Positions 23,598-34,644 of a stretch of DNA of 64,000 bases are shown piece after piece. The position numbers were made by a program, and so were the translations under genes. The notes beneath the pieces are model-generated. The model was not told where the DNA came from. It saw only the letters and a program-made list of their open reading frames with translations, and made no database searches. This DNA is from Loripinus fragilis (Eukaryota > Mollusca > Bivalvia > Lucinida > Lucinidae): the NCBI GenBank assembly GCA_964019695.1, contig OZ026515.1, positions 76,313,144 to 76,377,143 on the forward strand, given 5' to 3'. How positions within the stretch are numbered: the stretch's first letter is position 1; each line of letters opens with the position of its first letter.

Positions 23598-23797
23598 ACT
23601 ACTATTTCCCAAGATCCAGGATTTCTTGATAAGGGGTTCAAATTTATAAAGGGTGGGGGTTGATTTGTTAATTTTGCCTGATTATTTATATATTTTTTCA
23701 AGTTTTTTCTAAATATTCTCCATGAAAATGGAATAATTTTGTTACAAAGTGGGGTTCGAGCGAACCCTCTGACCCCCTCTGGATCCGCCACTGCTTT
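23598..23797. repeat. Short element with GGATCC-containing ends (tentative)
   Basis: Left part CCCAAGATCCAGGATTTC and right part ACCCCCTCTGGATCCGCCA resemble the ends of the repeat at 52286-52589 but the interior differs. Boundaries uncertain. Confidence 0.35.
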
Positions 23798-23880
23798 GAT
23801 AAAATATTCAACAAATGGTAAATCATACTTACAAAAAGCACAATTGACAATACAGGTGATGCTATATCTCTATTCGATAT

Positions 23881-24019
23881 TATACAATTATTGACTTCAA
23901 TTTCGGTAGGCATAAGGATTTATCTACCCGAAAAAATGATAATTCAGCTAGGCCGAGGTGAATATCTTTTTAAGGGTAGATAAATCCTTATGTCTACCAA
24001 TATTGAAGTCAATAACTGC
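23881..24019. repeat. Long palindrome with TATACAATTATTGA end
   Basis: ATTGACTTCAATTTCGGTAG and GCATAAGGATTTATCTACCC pair with GGGTAGATAAATCCTTATG and CTACCAATATTGAAGTCAAT. The loop holds TAATTCAGCTAGGCCGAGG. Outer TATACAATTATTGA recalls CAATAATTGTATAAT beside the palindromes at 13.6 and 42.1 kb. Confidence 0.85.
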
Positions 24020-24239
24020 CTAGTTATATGACTTTTCATTTAAGAATGAAAATTTTGCTACCTTCACTTTTGTTGTTAAAGACATGTTCAACAAGACATC
24101 TATAAGACTTTCTCACAAGTTTTAGCAACTGTTATTATAATATTTTAATGTACATGTAGTTTTTTTGCATTTTCAAATGTATATTAATTTTCTCATAAAA
24201 CTGTTTTTTACAGTTTAGACAGGTGGTTTCAGAGATATT

Positions 24240-25300
24240 TTTTCTAAGTGTGGGCACTTTTAGGGCATAATGTGCCACTAGGATTATCAATATAAGCAAC
24301 CACCCCTGATCTGGTTTTGCCCTGTTGCCCAAATGGAAAACCCCAAATAAGGTAACAAAAGGGGGTCAAAGGTCATCAAGTGCATTATATTGTGGTGAGT
24401 TTAATTTGCAATTCTTGTGGTTATGTTTATTTCGCAAAATAAAAAGCAGATTGGTTTATTGAAATCAGCCAACATTCCTGGAATAAATGTGTACAAAGTA
24501 CAAAACATACTGACCCTACACAAGGTCACAAAGGGTCAAAAGGTCACTAAGTGTATATAAAATTCGTGATTTTATACACATAAAATAATGATTTGGACTG
24601 ACATTGATGGAATTCGTTGTGCCTTGTCTGATCGATATCATTGACTTTATTTTAATTGGCATATCATTTGTTTCAATCCTTATAATCTCATAAAGGTCAT
24701 GAAGAGGGTCAAAGGTCATCAAGTGCAATTTCAGAATCATCCCCAAGTGTTATTACGAATTTACGTTTACATTTTTATTGGATAAAATGTACCTGGTCTT
24801 TTAAACATCAACCAGTTTTAAAGAGACTAAGTCTGCAACTATGAACATTTTTCGATTTTTTTTTTATTTTCTATTTAAATCATTTGTAAAAGTAGAATTA
24901 AGTTATGTCTTCACAATAAATCTGTCACTATAGCTGAAAACTGCACGGAAAAGTGAATTATCTTATAAAACAGGTGTGTTTTTCTCTTGTTGGTAATTAT
25001 TTGCGTCCCTCCAATAATTATAGACAGTTAATTTTAACATAAATGATGTTGTTTTGCTACTGATAATTTGTTAAGAATTACGATATTGGTAAAATGTATA
25101 CCTGAATTTTAGTTTTTTTACTGTGTTCTTGAAAAATAGAAACATTAGTTCTAAAATTAAAAGATCAAAAGTTACAGACTATGCAGCTTTAAAATGACCT
25201 TTTCTTATTTTAGAGGCTTAGTCCCTCAATTGAAGTCTATTATCAGGGTCAAAGGTCACAAGGTACATTTCATGTGTGACCAGGTCCCCAACTTTCCCAT
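24240..25300 (+). repeat. 170-bp tandem units with perfect DR1 sites
   Basis: GGGTCAAAGGTCA occurs at 24363, 24706 and 25246, and GGGTCAAAAGGTCA near 24533. Spacing is about 170 bp once the 367-bp MITE plus its 4-bp duplication (24822-25188) is subtracted. The sequence around each shares AAGTGCA or AAGGTACAT. Four units; no coding sequence. Confidence 0.8.
24822..25188. mobile_element. 367-bp TTAA-flanked MITE, copy 1
   Basis: TTAA at 24818-24821 and 25189-25192. Right terminal GTTACAGACTATGCAGCT pairs with the diverged left AGAGACTAAGTCTGCAAC. Inverted relative to the copy at 42283-42650. Inserted in the 170-bp DR1 array. Confidence 0.85.
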
Positions 25301-25303
25301 ATA

Positions 25304-26460
25304 CGAGGGTCAGTCAAAAATAACAGAGCCCTACCTCATAACATTTTCGTTCGGTATTGTAGACAACAAATGTGATTATGTTCTATAAGTATTATATGTC
25401 ATAGATGTTTTGACTCTGAAGATTTACCCCAATAAAGCTTCTATTATGGTTGCTAGGCAACAGAAGGTCGTCAGTCAGAGTGATGCGTTTACGATCTCAG
25501 CCACCAGGAATATACAGTATGTCTTTAAAAAGCTTGTGTACTTGATAGATTTTGTGAAGGACTTATTAGTCATATATTTAAACAACATATATCATAATAT
25601 CTTTTGATTACACTTGGTTCATAAATGTTTAGGTGAACATTGGTTGCATGCATTGCCTAGCTACAAAATACGCTCGGGAGCGCAGTGGCTCAGTGGTAGA
25701 GTGCTTGACTCGAGACCAAGGGGCCGCGGGTTCGAGCCTCACCGGCGTCACTGCATTGTGGTCCTTGAGCAAAACACATTTATCCTAGCTTATTACTGGT
25801 TCAACCCAGGAAGACCTGTCCCTGTTTAACTGAAAGATTGTTGATGGGACGTAAAGAATCAAATCAAACAAACAAACAAAAAACGCCAAAATTCCACAAA
25901 TTTTCAAATACACGAGGATTGTGTTGCCATGGAAACAAAAGTGTGCATTTAAATCAAGGAACTAAATATGTCTGAGGGTTGGTTTGTGTATGCAGTACTG
26001 TTAAAACATTATTAGGCTAATATTTTATGTTTTCTGTTAAAATTGTGTTTTAAATGTGGGTGGGGTAAATTATAGGACTTCAGGCATGTTAAAATTTGAT
26101 AAATTCTAACTAACACAAACTAACACAGCATCTATAATTTGGGGTCAGTTGGTTTCTATATTGTGACACTGAATAGGTACATGTAATAAATATCAAATGA
26201 CAGTGAATAAAGCCTTGCTTAAACGTTACTGTTTCCATAGCAACGCTTAGATTTAGATGTATCATAGCGTGAACGCACCCCTTTGACAGGTCATATTCTG
26301 TTGCCTAGCAGCCGTTACAAAAAACCTACCAACAGAAATAAATCAGGTGATTAAATAGATGACATATAACTGCAATGAAATATCATTTAAATTGTTTATG
26401 TCCATTTTACTTGATTCAAATGTTATGAAGTAGGGCTCAGTTATTTTTGACTGACCCTCG
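25304..26460. mobile_element. Mariner-like non-autonomous element with X-box motifs, copy 1
   Basis: TA duplication at 25302-25303 and 26461-26462. Terminal inverted repeats of about 45 bp: CGAGGGTCAGTCAAAAATAA and GCCCTACCTCATAACATTT at the left, with matching complements at the right. CGAGGGT ends with TA duplication are typical of mariner-family elements. No transposase frame. It carries RFX X-box-like palindromes at 25449-25461 (GTTGCTAGGCAAC), 25923-25936 (GTTGCCATGGAAAC), 26231-26244 (GTTTCCATAGCAAC) and a weaker one at 26300. A tRNA SINE is nested at 25676-25883. A second copy is in the Abl intron at 57527-58392. Confidence 0.88.
25676..25883 (+). mobile_element. tRNA-derived SINE, full length
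   Basis: The tRNA-like head has A box TGGCTCAGTGGTAGAGTG and B box GGGTTCGAGCC (25731-25738 region), followed by a body with GTCCTTGAGCAAAACACATT and a tail GATTGTTGATGGGACGTAAA ending in (AAAC)n. Pol III internal promoter boxes imply a retroposed tRNA SINE. Partial copies of the same family lie at 40692-40775 plus 41692-41718 (minus), and 61009-61068. Confidence 0.9.
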
Positions 26461-26569
26461 TATTGTTTAAAACAGGAAATTGGCTGTAAAATATCTCGAA
26501 TGTCATATATAGATATACAATTGAAAATTGATATCTTTCATATCTTTTAGTATTTACTTATTAATAAGT

Positions 26570-28200
26570 TTCCTTCTTTACAATTCATCCTCAGTATCTG
26601 ACTCTTCCACAACATTCAGTGGATTGCCACATGTAATTAGAACCACAGTGGCAAGACGGAAGACAATTGCTATTATTAGATCTACATTTGCACCATCTTG
26701 TTGCACACACTTTGCAACTGAATTGCAACAACTGCGTACATACTTTAAGTATAGTTTCTAACAGCAACAGCTTTGGTTTCAATTAGTTGCTGTAGGGGTC
26801 TCGCACCGATCTGCAAGTTTGGGGATCAATGTGCTCTGGGGACGGAACTGTAACATTCAACCATATACATGTACAATGTAGTTGTCTGATAAAGGGCTCG
26901 TCTTATGTGGAGATGTAGAAGGAAGCCTACTTGGGTCTTTTCCCTTATTAAACAATAACACTCGCATTTGGTCAATATTTGTGAGCCGGTTGATGGGTCA
27001 AGTATTGTGAAGACACATTTCTCAACGTTATCTACTGATTCATTTGTTAGCTGTCCATATCCTAAACCTGTCAGCGACTGACTGTTATTCTCAAATGCTT
27101 TTCATGCTGTCACCTTGCCATGCCCAGCGAACAGACTTACTATATCACAGCCGGTTACCGCATGGGAAGCAGGCAATACAGAAAGTAAGGATGCATCTCG
27201 TTTCATTTCATGGACTGGCACACACTTGGGAGCCGTCTTCATCCCTGACATAAACCATATTTCCCTCATAAGCTTTGAAATGAAGCAATTAAGAGTACAA
27301 GAACATCCTTATCACTACAAACAACTCTTTGGAATCCATTCGCCTATTTGAGTTTGTTGGTATTGGGACATGCTCATTGCGTTCAAGATCGTCTATTAAT
27401 TTTTTGCATTCTGCGAATCATGTCATAGCTGACACAATGACCAGCAGATATACAAATTCATTTGATTGTGTTACCTGGTTTATTTATAATCCTAATCCCA
27501 TATGCTTTGGGGTTATTATTTCCCTTCTGAAACCCCAAACATCATGTCTTGTGCAATGCTCAAGACACACGCGGCACAGATAGATCGTCATCCTCATATT
27601 CTGCTGGATCTTTACCTGTACAAAGCAGTCTAAGAAACACATAGAGACTCCTAGGTATGCAGCTTGCTGCGTTTTTTTGTACGTCAGTTCAAACAGTTAT
27701 TGTAGCCATTTGAGGATACTGTTTCTTTGTGTAATTTCTTGGCTACATGATACATGTACATGTATAAAATATATTCAGACTATGAAATATGCGTGGTAGT
27801 TTTATTCAGACCCGACTTAGGTTCTTGGCTTCCTGATGGTTTATCAACATTTGACTGTTTCGCTGGCTGATTTCAAGGGGAAAATTCAAAGCGGTTCACG
27901 TGGATTCAATTGTGGAACAAACTGTAATTCCCCTGGCATTTGAGATTTGATTGTCTCGTTATGACCCAGATGCTTCCCCATATCAAGGAGCAAATCAGTG
28001 TAACGCTCCCATAATGCTTGCAGTGTACAAAATTCTAGATTTTCAAAGCCAAGCCAAAGTTCAAGCAAATTTCTGGGGACACAATTTGCGGGGCGAAATA
28101 TCATCAACGCCTATAGAAATGTTTTCATATGTAGGATGGTACAGGCAATCCTCTACTGCAAAACCATACATTGCTGCTAGCCTAACCCACATCTGTAAAT
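26570..28200 (-). pseudogene. Degraded gene: D-x-D / HAVTGCD domain plus cysteine-rich C-terminus
   Basis: The minus strand, read with several frame breaks, gives in order: WVRLAAMYGFAVEDC (about 28190), LGHNETIKSQMPGELQFVP (about 27960), NFPLEISQRNSQ (about 27860), SDKDVLVLLIASFQSL (about 27310), GMKTAPKCVPVHEMKRDASL and LPASHAVTGCDIVSLFAGHG (27230-27115), KAFENNSQSLTGLG, LLFNKGKDPSRLPSTS (about 26950), and lastly CKVCATRWCKCRSNNSNC with CHCG (about 26720-26640). I recognise this as an uncharacterised, repeat-amplified family common in molluscs and cnidarians. The spaced aspartates and TGCD-GK segment are reminiscent of PIN/FEN-type nucleases; the C-x2-C pattern resembles tesmin/CXC motifs. 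Both links are inference. Stops and frameshifts show it is dead. Confidence 0.65.
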
Positions 28201-28454
28201 CAAATTATGACTATGACATAATCTAACTGACTTAGGTAATGTCGGTATTTGGTTTAAGTATTCCCTTGAAGTGTGTAGGCAAAGATGCAGAGTGATTTAT
28301 CTAGAGGTGGTAATGATCGCCTAGACGGCCTAGAATCGCAAGAAGTGGAAGCCGCTTCTGAGGTATCCGTATGCCTCTCAGTACTTAGCTTTTACCTATG
28401 CAGACATGAAACTTGAAAAACAAGGTCTGTGGTATTTAAATAAGAAAGAGGGCA

Positions 28455-28705
28455 AAGATCGATACAATCAAGTACCACACCTGAGGCAGGATACCATTTG
28501 GAAAGTAACAAACTCACAATTAGACATCACAAACGAGAGCCAAGATGTCAGTCCTTTCCCAGCAGGTGACCACAAGGCAACAATAAACAGACACGTACAA
28601 AAGCATATCAAACACACGACAGAAATAACATGAATGATCCGCAAAAGAAGTACCACCTTGGAACGGTCAGAAAAAATATTTTACTGGAGTGCTTAAACCA
28701 GTTTC
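28455..28705 (-). repeat. Dispersed repeat R1, minus copy
   Basis: Reverse complement of R1: GATCGATACAATCAAGTACC, CTGAGGCAGGATACCA and the end CAGAAAAAATATTTTACTGG, AGTGCTTAAACCAGTTT. Noncoding. Confidence 0.75.
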
Positions 28706-29049
28706 CTATTTTACTGCGCAATTAAGGTGTTTGAGGTCTACCAATCTTGATATGTCAATTACATCTATGTTGCCGTAGTCACAGCTCTCCCATCGGTCAG
28801 AAGCTGCTTGTAGCATCTTGACACACCCATCCTCGCAAAGATCAGACACCTTGCTTTTAACCAATGTTTGGCAAATGATACACACCTGTTCATCAAACGA
28901 GCTGCCTGTTGCAGGTCGTTTCAGATAAGAAATAAGTAATCTTGCTTTTGTGGGTCGAACCTCAGACTATAAGGGTTCCGGACTTATCTATAGATGAGAT
29001 GGTTGGGGCCTGATGTTGCGTCTGTTGTCGGGTCCACCGGGGCTTAATT
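28706..29049. other. Unassigned spacer
   Basis: Nothing recognised in this 344-bp stretch. Confidence 0.4.
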
Positions 29050-29445
29050 GTTTGATTTATTTAGCTCCAGTATTCAGGAGATGATTCATGGATAAGTTAG
29101 GGGCCTTTCTTGCAAACCAAGCATCTATATGTCTTAATCCACTACATAATTAATGGCGATGTTGGTATCGTAAAACTAGTTCAAGCATCGAGCAATTTTC
29201 TTACTGACCGTGCCAAGGCGGTGGATCTTTTTCGTTATAAATTTGTTATTTGTGTTTGTCTTTGCCAATATTAGATGTCTGTTTGTTGCAGCCTTGTGGT
29301 CACCTAATGGAGAATGGCTGACCTCTTTGCTTTCTTGTATGTGATGTTTTCTTGTGTTTTTGTCACTTTCCCATTATGCGTCCTGGGTCAGGTGTGGTAC
29401 TTGATTTTATCGTTTCCTGGTCTTTTCCTCCTTCCTTTTAATAAA
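29050..29445 (+). repeat. Dispersed repeat R1, + copy
   Basis: Shares with 32262-32710 the leader GATAAGTTAGGGGCCTTTC and CAAACCAAGCATCTATATG, the middle GACCGTGCCAAGGCGGTGGA and the end TCCTGGGTCAGGTGTGGTAC. Length about 400 bp. No convincing tRNA head or protein. Confidence 0.78.
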
Positions 29446-30172
29446 CGACGATATTGACTGATTTTAATTGATCAAGCTGTTTTTGTGATGTCACAGACAG
29501 TCACACAAGAAAGTGTTATTAGATTCCTTCTCTGTGTAAAAGATGCATTTGGTACTCTGTGTTAATCAACATCAGATGCGCAGCCGATGTCAATATGTAC
29601 AGCGCACCAAGTGCAGACTGATCAGTGCACAGTATTGCGTTTGCAAGACAGTTTTATATTTCATTCAAAATATGTTAGATTGAATTACAAAGACTTTTAT
29701 TATGTGCTTTTTGCGAAAAAGTGATAACTATCATAAATGTACATAACCAATCAAGGCACTATGCAGTGTCTGTACATACATACAGACGAACGGACAGATG
29801 TGTTTGTGATTGCAGATGCTAAATTCCAACGATTTATCTAACTAGGTATCAGTATTTCAGTTATTTGAAATTATTTGCAGCAAAATGTCAGTGTCTTTGA
29901 TGCTTAAGTACTGTGTTTAATGCGTTATACATCATTTTGCACCTATTGACCTTTGACCTCATTTATTGACCTTAATAATGATATTTGGGTTGGGCAACAG
30001 GCAAAAAATGAAAGAGGACATGTCCCTTAGTAACTTAGGCACTGTTGTCTTTCATGCCGCAAAAGTGCCAACAAACGTGTTTTCTAGCACTCTCAAACGC
30101 TAGTTTGTTTATTCAAATAAAGATAAATAACCAAACAAAACAAAACTGTTTTAAAAATTCATGAACATCTTT
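29446..30172. other. Unassigned spacer with one DR1 motif
   Basis: AT-rich. A lone TGACCTTTGACCT (DR1-like) lies near 29947. No gene recognised. Confidence 0.4.
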
Positions 30173-31200
30173 AAGGACCTCTGACGGTGGTAATGGGAAT
30201 CACAGTGTATCTCTGCCTATTATTTTGATAAAAAATAAAGTCGATCAAAAGTTTCCATCTTCATATATAAGCTTGCTGTTGGTCTCTACATAAATGTACG
30301 GCTTTATTTTGGGGCTAAAATGGTCACTTTTTGTATTATACATATAGGTAATAGAAAAATATTTTTAAAACATCATTCCACCCCGAGTTCAAACTAATCC
30401 TTTTGCACGAAAGTGTGTTCTCATTTTTTACATAATATATGTGAAAAGCTAGTTGGAACTCGGGGGGAATGATATCCCACAGCCCAAAATGTGACGTCTG
30501 AGCGAGCCCGAACATTAGTATTTGTTTTTTTGGTGTGCTCTCTTGATTTTTTTTCTAGTATAATGAAATAATAAGTACAAATAAGCTTCCTTTTCATAAC
30601 CCATTAGTCATGAAATTACAACGTTTTACCATATTTTTCTTTATATTATGAACATTGTGCTTTTACTAAATTCAGTTGGTAGATTATTTTGCACATACAC
30701 CGTATCAATCCACATGGCCATTGACTAGGTGTAATTTACGCATGGATGAATGGTTAAAGTACATTGCTGCATAATATTGCACCAGGTAAATACATTGTCA
30801 TCAAGGTTGAATATGGACTACAGTTGCACTTCAAAATATTTCTTAACAAATCAGATAGAAAAAAATACAACAAAAATAATCATGAAAATGCTCATGATTT
30901 TGGACATTAAAATATTTTCACTGTGATTTGTAATCGAGTATTGATGATGTAATACCCTTACACGTGCACAATAATTGATTTCTAAATGTTTTGGTGAAGT
31001 AAAATTTGGCAACCCCTACCCCCTTCGATAGCGTCTCCTGTTTTGTTGTAGGAATCTGAATGTCTAATTATAACCTTAATTCGTTCCTAATACATCAATC
31101 GTCCTATTCAAAAGGCTACCAGTGATATCTTATACATAGGGAAGTTTTGGGAAGCATCTGAAAAATAGGCAGATACCCTATCAACGTGTCAGAGGTCCTT
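30173..31200. mobile_element. 1.03-kb TIR element, copy 1
   Basis: Ends AAGGACCTCTGACGG at the left and GTCAGAGGTCCTT at the right. Interior holds an inverted pair, ATCATTCCACCCCGAGTTC and GAACTCGGGGGGAATGAT, around AAACTAATCCTTTT. The reverse-oriented copy at 61886-62926 has the same ends and the same CAAACTAATCCTTTT segment. Target duplication not clear (possibly TTTA). Non-autonomous. Confidence 0.78.
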
Positions 31201-31439
31201 TACCAGTTGGGAGGTGGAACAGCAAATCATGTCAATTCTAGTTCCACACTCATCATACTATTTTATCTCTATGTGGTAATATTGCAGAAGTCTCAAAAAT
31301 ATTAACTTCTGAAAACTAGTTCGAGCTGGTTGTCATGCAATATTAACTTTTGGACCGGTTTAAACCAGTTTCCAGGAAGACATAGAGATCCATATAACAA
31401 AGCATGATATCCTTTACAAAGCAAATGAAATATTATTTC

Positions 31440-32220
31440 CTTTTGAGATGATTGATATAAAGAAAAGACTGAAAATCAAATATGACATACTTATCGCTAG
31501 TTCATGAATTCTTTATTAACATTACCTGTAAGTATATCATTGGTGACAATAAGTGCCTTCTCTATTGTGCTTCCTTGATAGCGTAGCATATGCCTTTTGC
31601 TTCTATACCCTGGTGTGTTTACAACTCATCTGTTATTCATTGTACATTAAACGCTGTTGCATTAGGAATCCTGCAATAATTTGTTCAAAATGGCTTTCAA
31701 CAAGACACCTTCTGCAATGGTACTATAGTAGAAATTATCATTAGCTACCTTAGCACTAATTGCTCAAACAAATAAGTATGGTCATATGACCTATACTTTT
31801 CACTCTAGCATTTGGCTTTTCCCTCCAAAATTCTAATTAACTTGAATGCTACCTGGTCAAATTGGATCTAACCTTATTCTGCCTCTTGGAGGTAAGGAAG
31901 AAAGCAAAGATCAGGAATCGATACAATCAAGCACCACACCTGACCAAGGATACCTCATGGGAAAGTGACAATCTGGTATCGTAAATGTCAATTGAACAGA
32001 TTTCTTGGATATGATCACACCATTTGTGATCTTTGCCATGTAAAATCCATCATTATGAATGATTTCTCTCATTCTTACAGTGATGATTCATTTTTAATAA
32101 ACCATTTAGTTTTAAAAGCTAAGGATTTGTAGTACCATGTTGATATGATTATCAGTTTCATTAATTAAACAATGGAAACCATGGTAGAAATAAACTGAAA
32201 TCAAATTTAAAAGCTAGAAA
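31440..32220 (+). repeat. About 700-bp dispersed/duplicated segment, copy 1
   Basis: Collinear, clearly diverged match to 42960-43680: GTAAGTATATCATTGGTGAC with GTAAGTCTATCATTAGTTAT, GGAATCCTGCAATAATTTG with GATTCCTGTAATAAT, and ACAGTTTCATTAGTTAACCA with ATCAGTTTCATTAATTAAAC. This copy carries an R1 fragment at about 31890-31985 that the other lacks. No coding sequence. Confidence 0.65.
31890..31985 (-). repeat. Dispersed repeat R1 fragment
   Basis: AAAGATCAGGAATCGATACA, ATCAAGCACCACACCTGACC and CATGGGAAAGTGACAA are the complement of the R1 3' end. Inserted in the 31.4-32.2 kb segment. Confidence 0.75.
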
Positions 32221-32261
32221 AAAAAAATAAAGAGTCGCCTTCTGAGTTCAGGTTTACCTGT

Positions 32262-32710
32262 TGGATTTCTTTTGCTCCGGTATTCAGTTTTATTTACTGT
32301 TGAGGCCTTATCTTTGCTTCATCTCCTTGTTATATCGTGATTTATATGATGCATTGATAAGTTAGGGGTCTTTCATGCAAACCAAATATCTATGTGTCTT
32401 GATCCACATCTGAATTAAGGGTGATGTTGGCGCCGTTAAACCAGTTTAAGTCCTCCAGTAAAATATTTTAATGACCGTTCCAAGGCAGTACTTCTTTTGT
32501 GGATCTTTTATGTTTTTCTGTCTTCTGTTTGCTATGCCTTTGTGAGCGTCCGTTTATATGTGCCTTGTGGTCACCTACTGGGAAGGGGCTGACCTCTTGG
32601 CTTTCGTTTGTGGTGTCCAACTGTGAGTTTGTTACTTTCCCATTGGTATCCTGGGTCAGGTGTGGTACTTGATTGTATCGATTCCTGATCTTTGCACCCT
32701 TTCTTATTCT
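32262..32710 (+). repeat. Dispersed repeat R1, longest copy
   Basis: Contains GATAAGTTAGGGGTCTTTC, GGCGCCGTTAAACCAGTTTA, CCTCCAGTAAAATATTTTAA, GACCGTTCCAAGGCAGTACT, TGGTCACCTACTGGGAAGGG, GACCTCTTGGCTTTCGTTTG and CTTTCCCATTGGTATCCTGG. It serves as reference for the other R1 copies in this window. Confidence 0.8.
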
Positions 32711-32769
32711 GATTTACACAAATAAATGAGGACAAACCATTTGCATTGGAGCCACTCTCTTTTACCAAT

Positions 32770-33065
32770 AAGTAAGTTAGTATGATCAAGAAATACCACA
32801 ATCACAAACTGCAGACCAACCCACGGCACCGTGAGGAAGAGCTACAGGACATTTACAGTAATAAGACATCCAAATGACAATAATAGCAAAGCAACCAGCT
32901 CTCTCTTCCTCGTCAAGATGATTGCAAAACTAGAAAGGACATAAAGTAATGCATACCAAAACAAAGACCAACACAGAACCCCCACAAACAATGGGAGGTA
33001 CATAAAACAATACATCAACAACAACAGAACCACCGCCTTAGAATGGACAGCAGCCTAAGCTACTG
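32770..33065 (-). repeat. Dispersed repeat R2, minus copy
   Basis: Inverted copy of 13910-14225: CACGGCACCGTGAGGAAGAG, CCAGCTCTCTCTTCCTCGTC, CAACAACAGAACCACCGCCT and AGAATGGACAGCAGCC. An R2 minus copy lying next to an R1 plus copy may be coincidence. Confidence 0.78.
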
Positions 33066-33098
33066 GGGGCAAATATTTGCACTAGATTCTGCTGTTGT

Positions 33099-34195
33099 TA
33101 TCCCCTGACAAAGTCAGAGGGATATAGTTTTGGTGTCGTCCGTCCGCACTTTTTGTCTGTCCGGAACCATATCTCAGTACCTATTGGTCAGATTTGATTC
33201 ATTCTTGGTACAAATGATTAGTACCATGGACTCTCGATATCCTATAAGTTTGGTCTAAATCGACCCCTTAACACTTGAGTTATTGCCCTTGTTTTAGTTT
33301 AGGCAATTATAATGCAAAACCTATATTAGCTTTTTTTGTGTGATAATCTTCACATTTCATTACGGCTATTATATTTAACAACTTCTCACTACACATCATG
33401 TTTAGCCAGTGCCTGTAGATAAGCATGGCAGTGTGAAAGTTTTACCCCACCCCCTTTGACCCCACCTAAGGGATCCAAGGTCAAATATTTAAATTTTGCA
33501 ATGACTAAGGCAATTGTTAATATTTTTGCTGAAATTTTGCATGCAGGCAGAGCAGCAATAGATATGAAACATATCAAACGGGATTTTAGTTTGAAAGCCT
33601 AGGTCCGAGCCTGTGAGGTGGACTTAGCGGGTTGGGCTGAGGCCAAAATTAAACTTTTTCAGAATATGGTCATGTTGCATATCAAATTAAAGCTGACGAC
33701 GCTGGCAGCAACATGGTAGCAAATATTTTCCCCACAGACACACCCTCGACCCAGGGGGTGGAGTTAAAAGGTCAAACTTTATCTTTTTCTTAAAGTAGTC
33801 ATGTTGCATATCCAATTAAAGCTGACGACGCTGGCAGCAACATGGTAGCAAATATTTTGCCCACAGACACACCCTCGACCCAGGGAATGGGGTCAAAAGG
33901 TCAAACTATATCTTTTTCTGAAAGTAGTCATGTTGCATATCAAAATAATGGGAATTGAGCACAGAGCACCATGAAAGCAAATATGCTGTCATTACACATA
34001 CCAACGACCCCTTGGGTGGGGTCAAAAGGTCATTTTTTTTCTTCTAAAAGTGGTCATGTTGCATATCAAATTAAAGTGAAAGAAGTGTAGACCTACATGC
34101 AAGGTAACACCTTGAATTTACACACACCCTTGACCTCTGGGGTTGGGTTTAAAGGGCAGATAGTATATTTTTGTTAAACTAAGCACTAAAACATA
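33099..34195 (+). repeat. Hairpin-headed element G (TATCCCC type), about 128-bp core
   Basis: Starts with the hairpin TATCCCCTGACAAAGTCAGA-GGGATA (33099-33124) and GTCGTCCGTCCGC. Core units with AAAGTAGTCATGTTGCATAT, AGCTGACGACGCTGGCAGCA and CCCTCGACCCAGGG repeat about five times between 33600 and 34190. Noncoding. 3' end not defined. Confidence 0.8.
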
Positions 34196-34644
34196 CTTGA
34201 CAGGTGTTATGATCTGAATAATGCTGAAGGTGAACTTAGGGTTAGATAAATGGGATTTATGTTTTGTGATTTACATGTTTCTCTCAAATAACCCTTCGTC
34301 TGGGGGATATAAATTCGTCGAATTTGTCTTGTTAAAACACAAAAATTGTTTAGACTAGCATGGAGGCTTCCTGGCCAATGCAATGCAACATCACAGAGAA
34401 ACAATCTAATCAAATCAACAGACTATGATGAAACAAAGAAAATGGCTCATGGCTCACAGATAGTCAGAGCTAAAGAAAACCTCAAGTTGAGCTACGGTGG
34501 GCCCAGTCAAGGACAAACACCAGGCACCAACCACCGGATTAAAGCTTTACGACAGGGCCATCATTGAGTCTGAGGCCTGACCCACCGTCGTGCAATTAAA
34601 GAGGAAACCATAGAAGTCAGGGAGCTGATTTCTGTACAGGAGCA
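34196..34644. other. Unassigned spacer
   Basis: No gene or confident repeat recognised. Confidence 0.4.
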
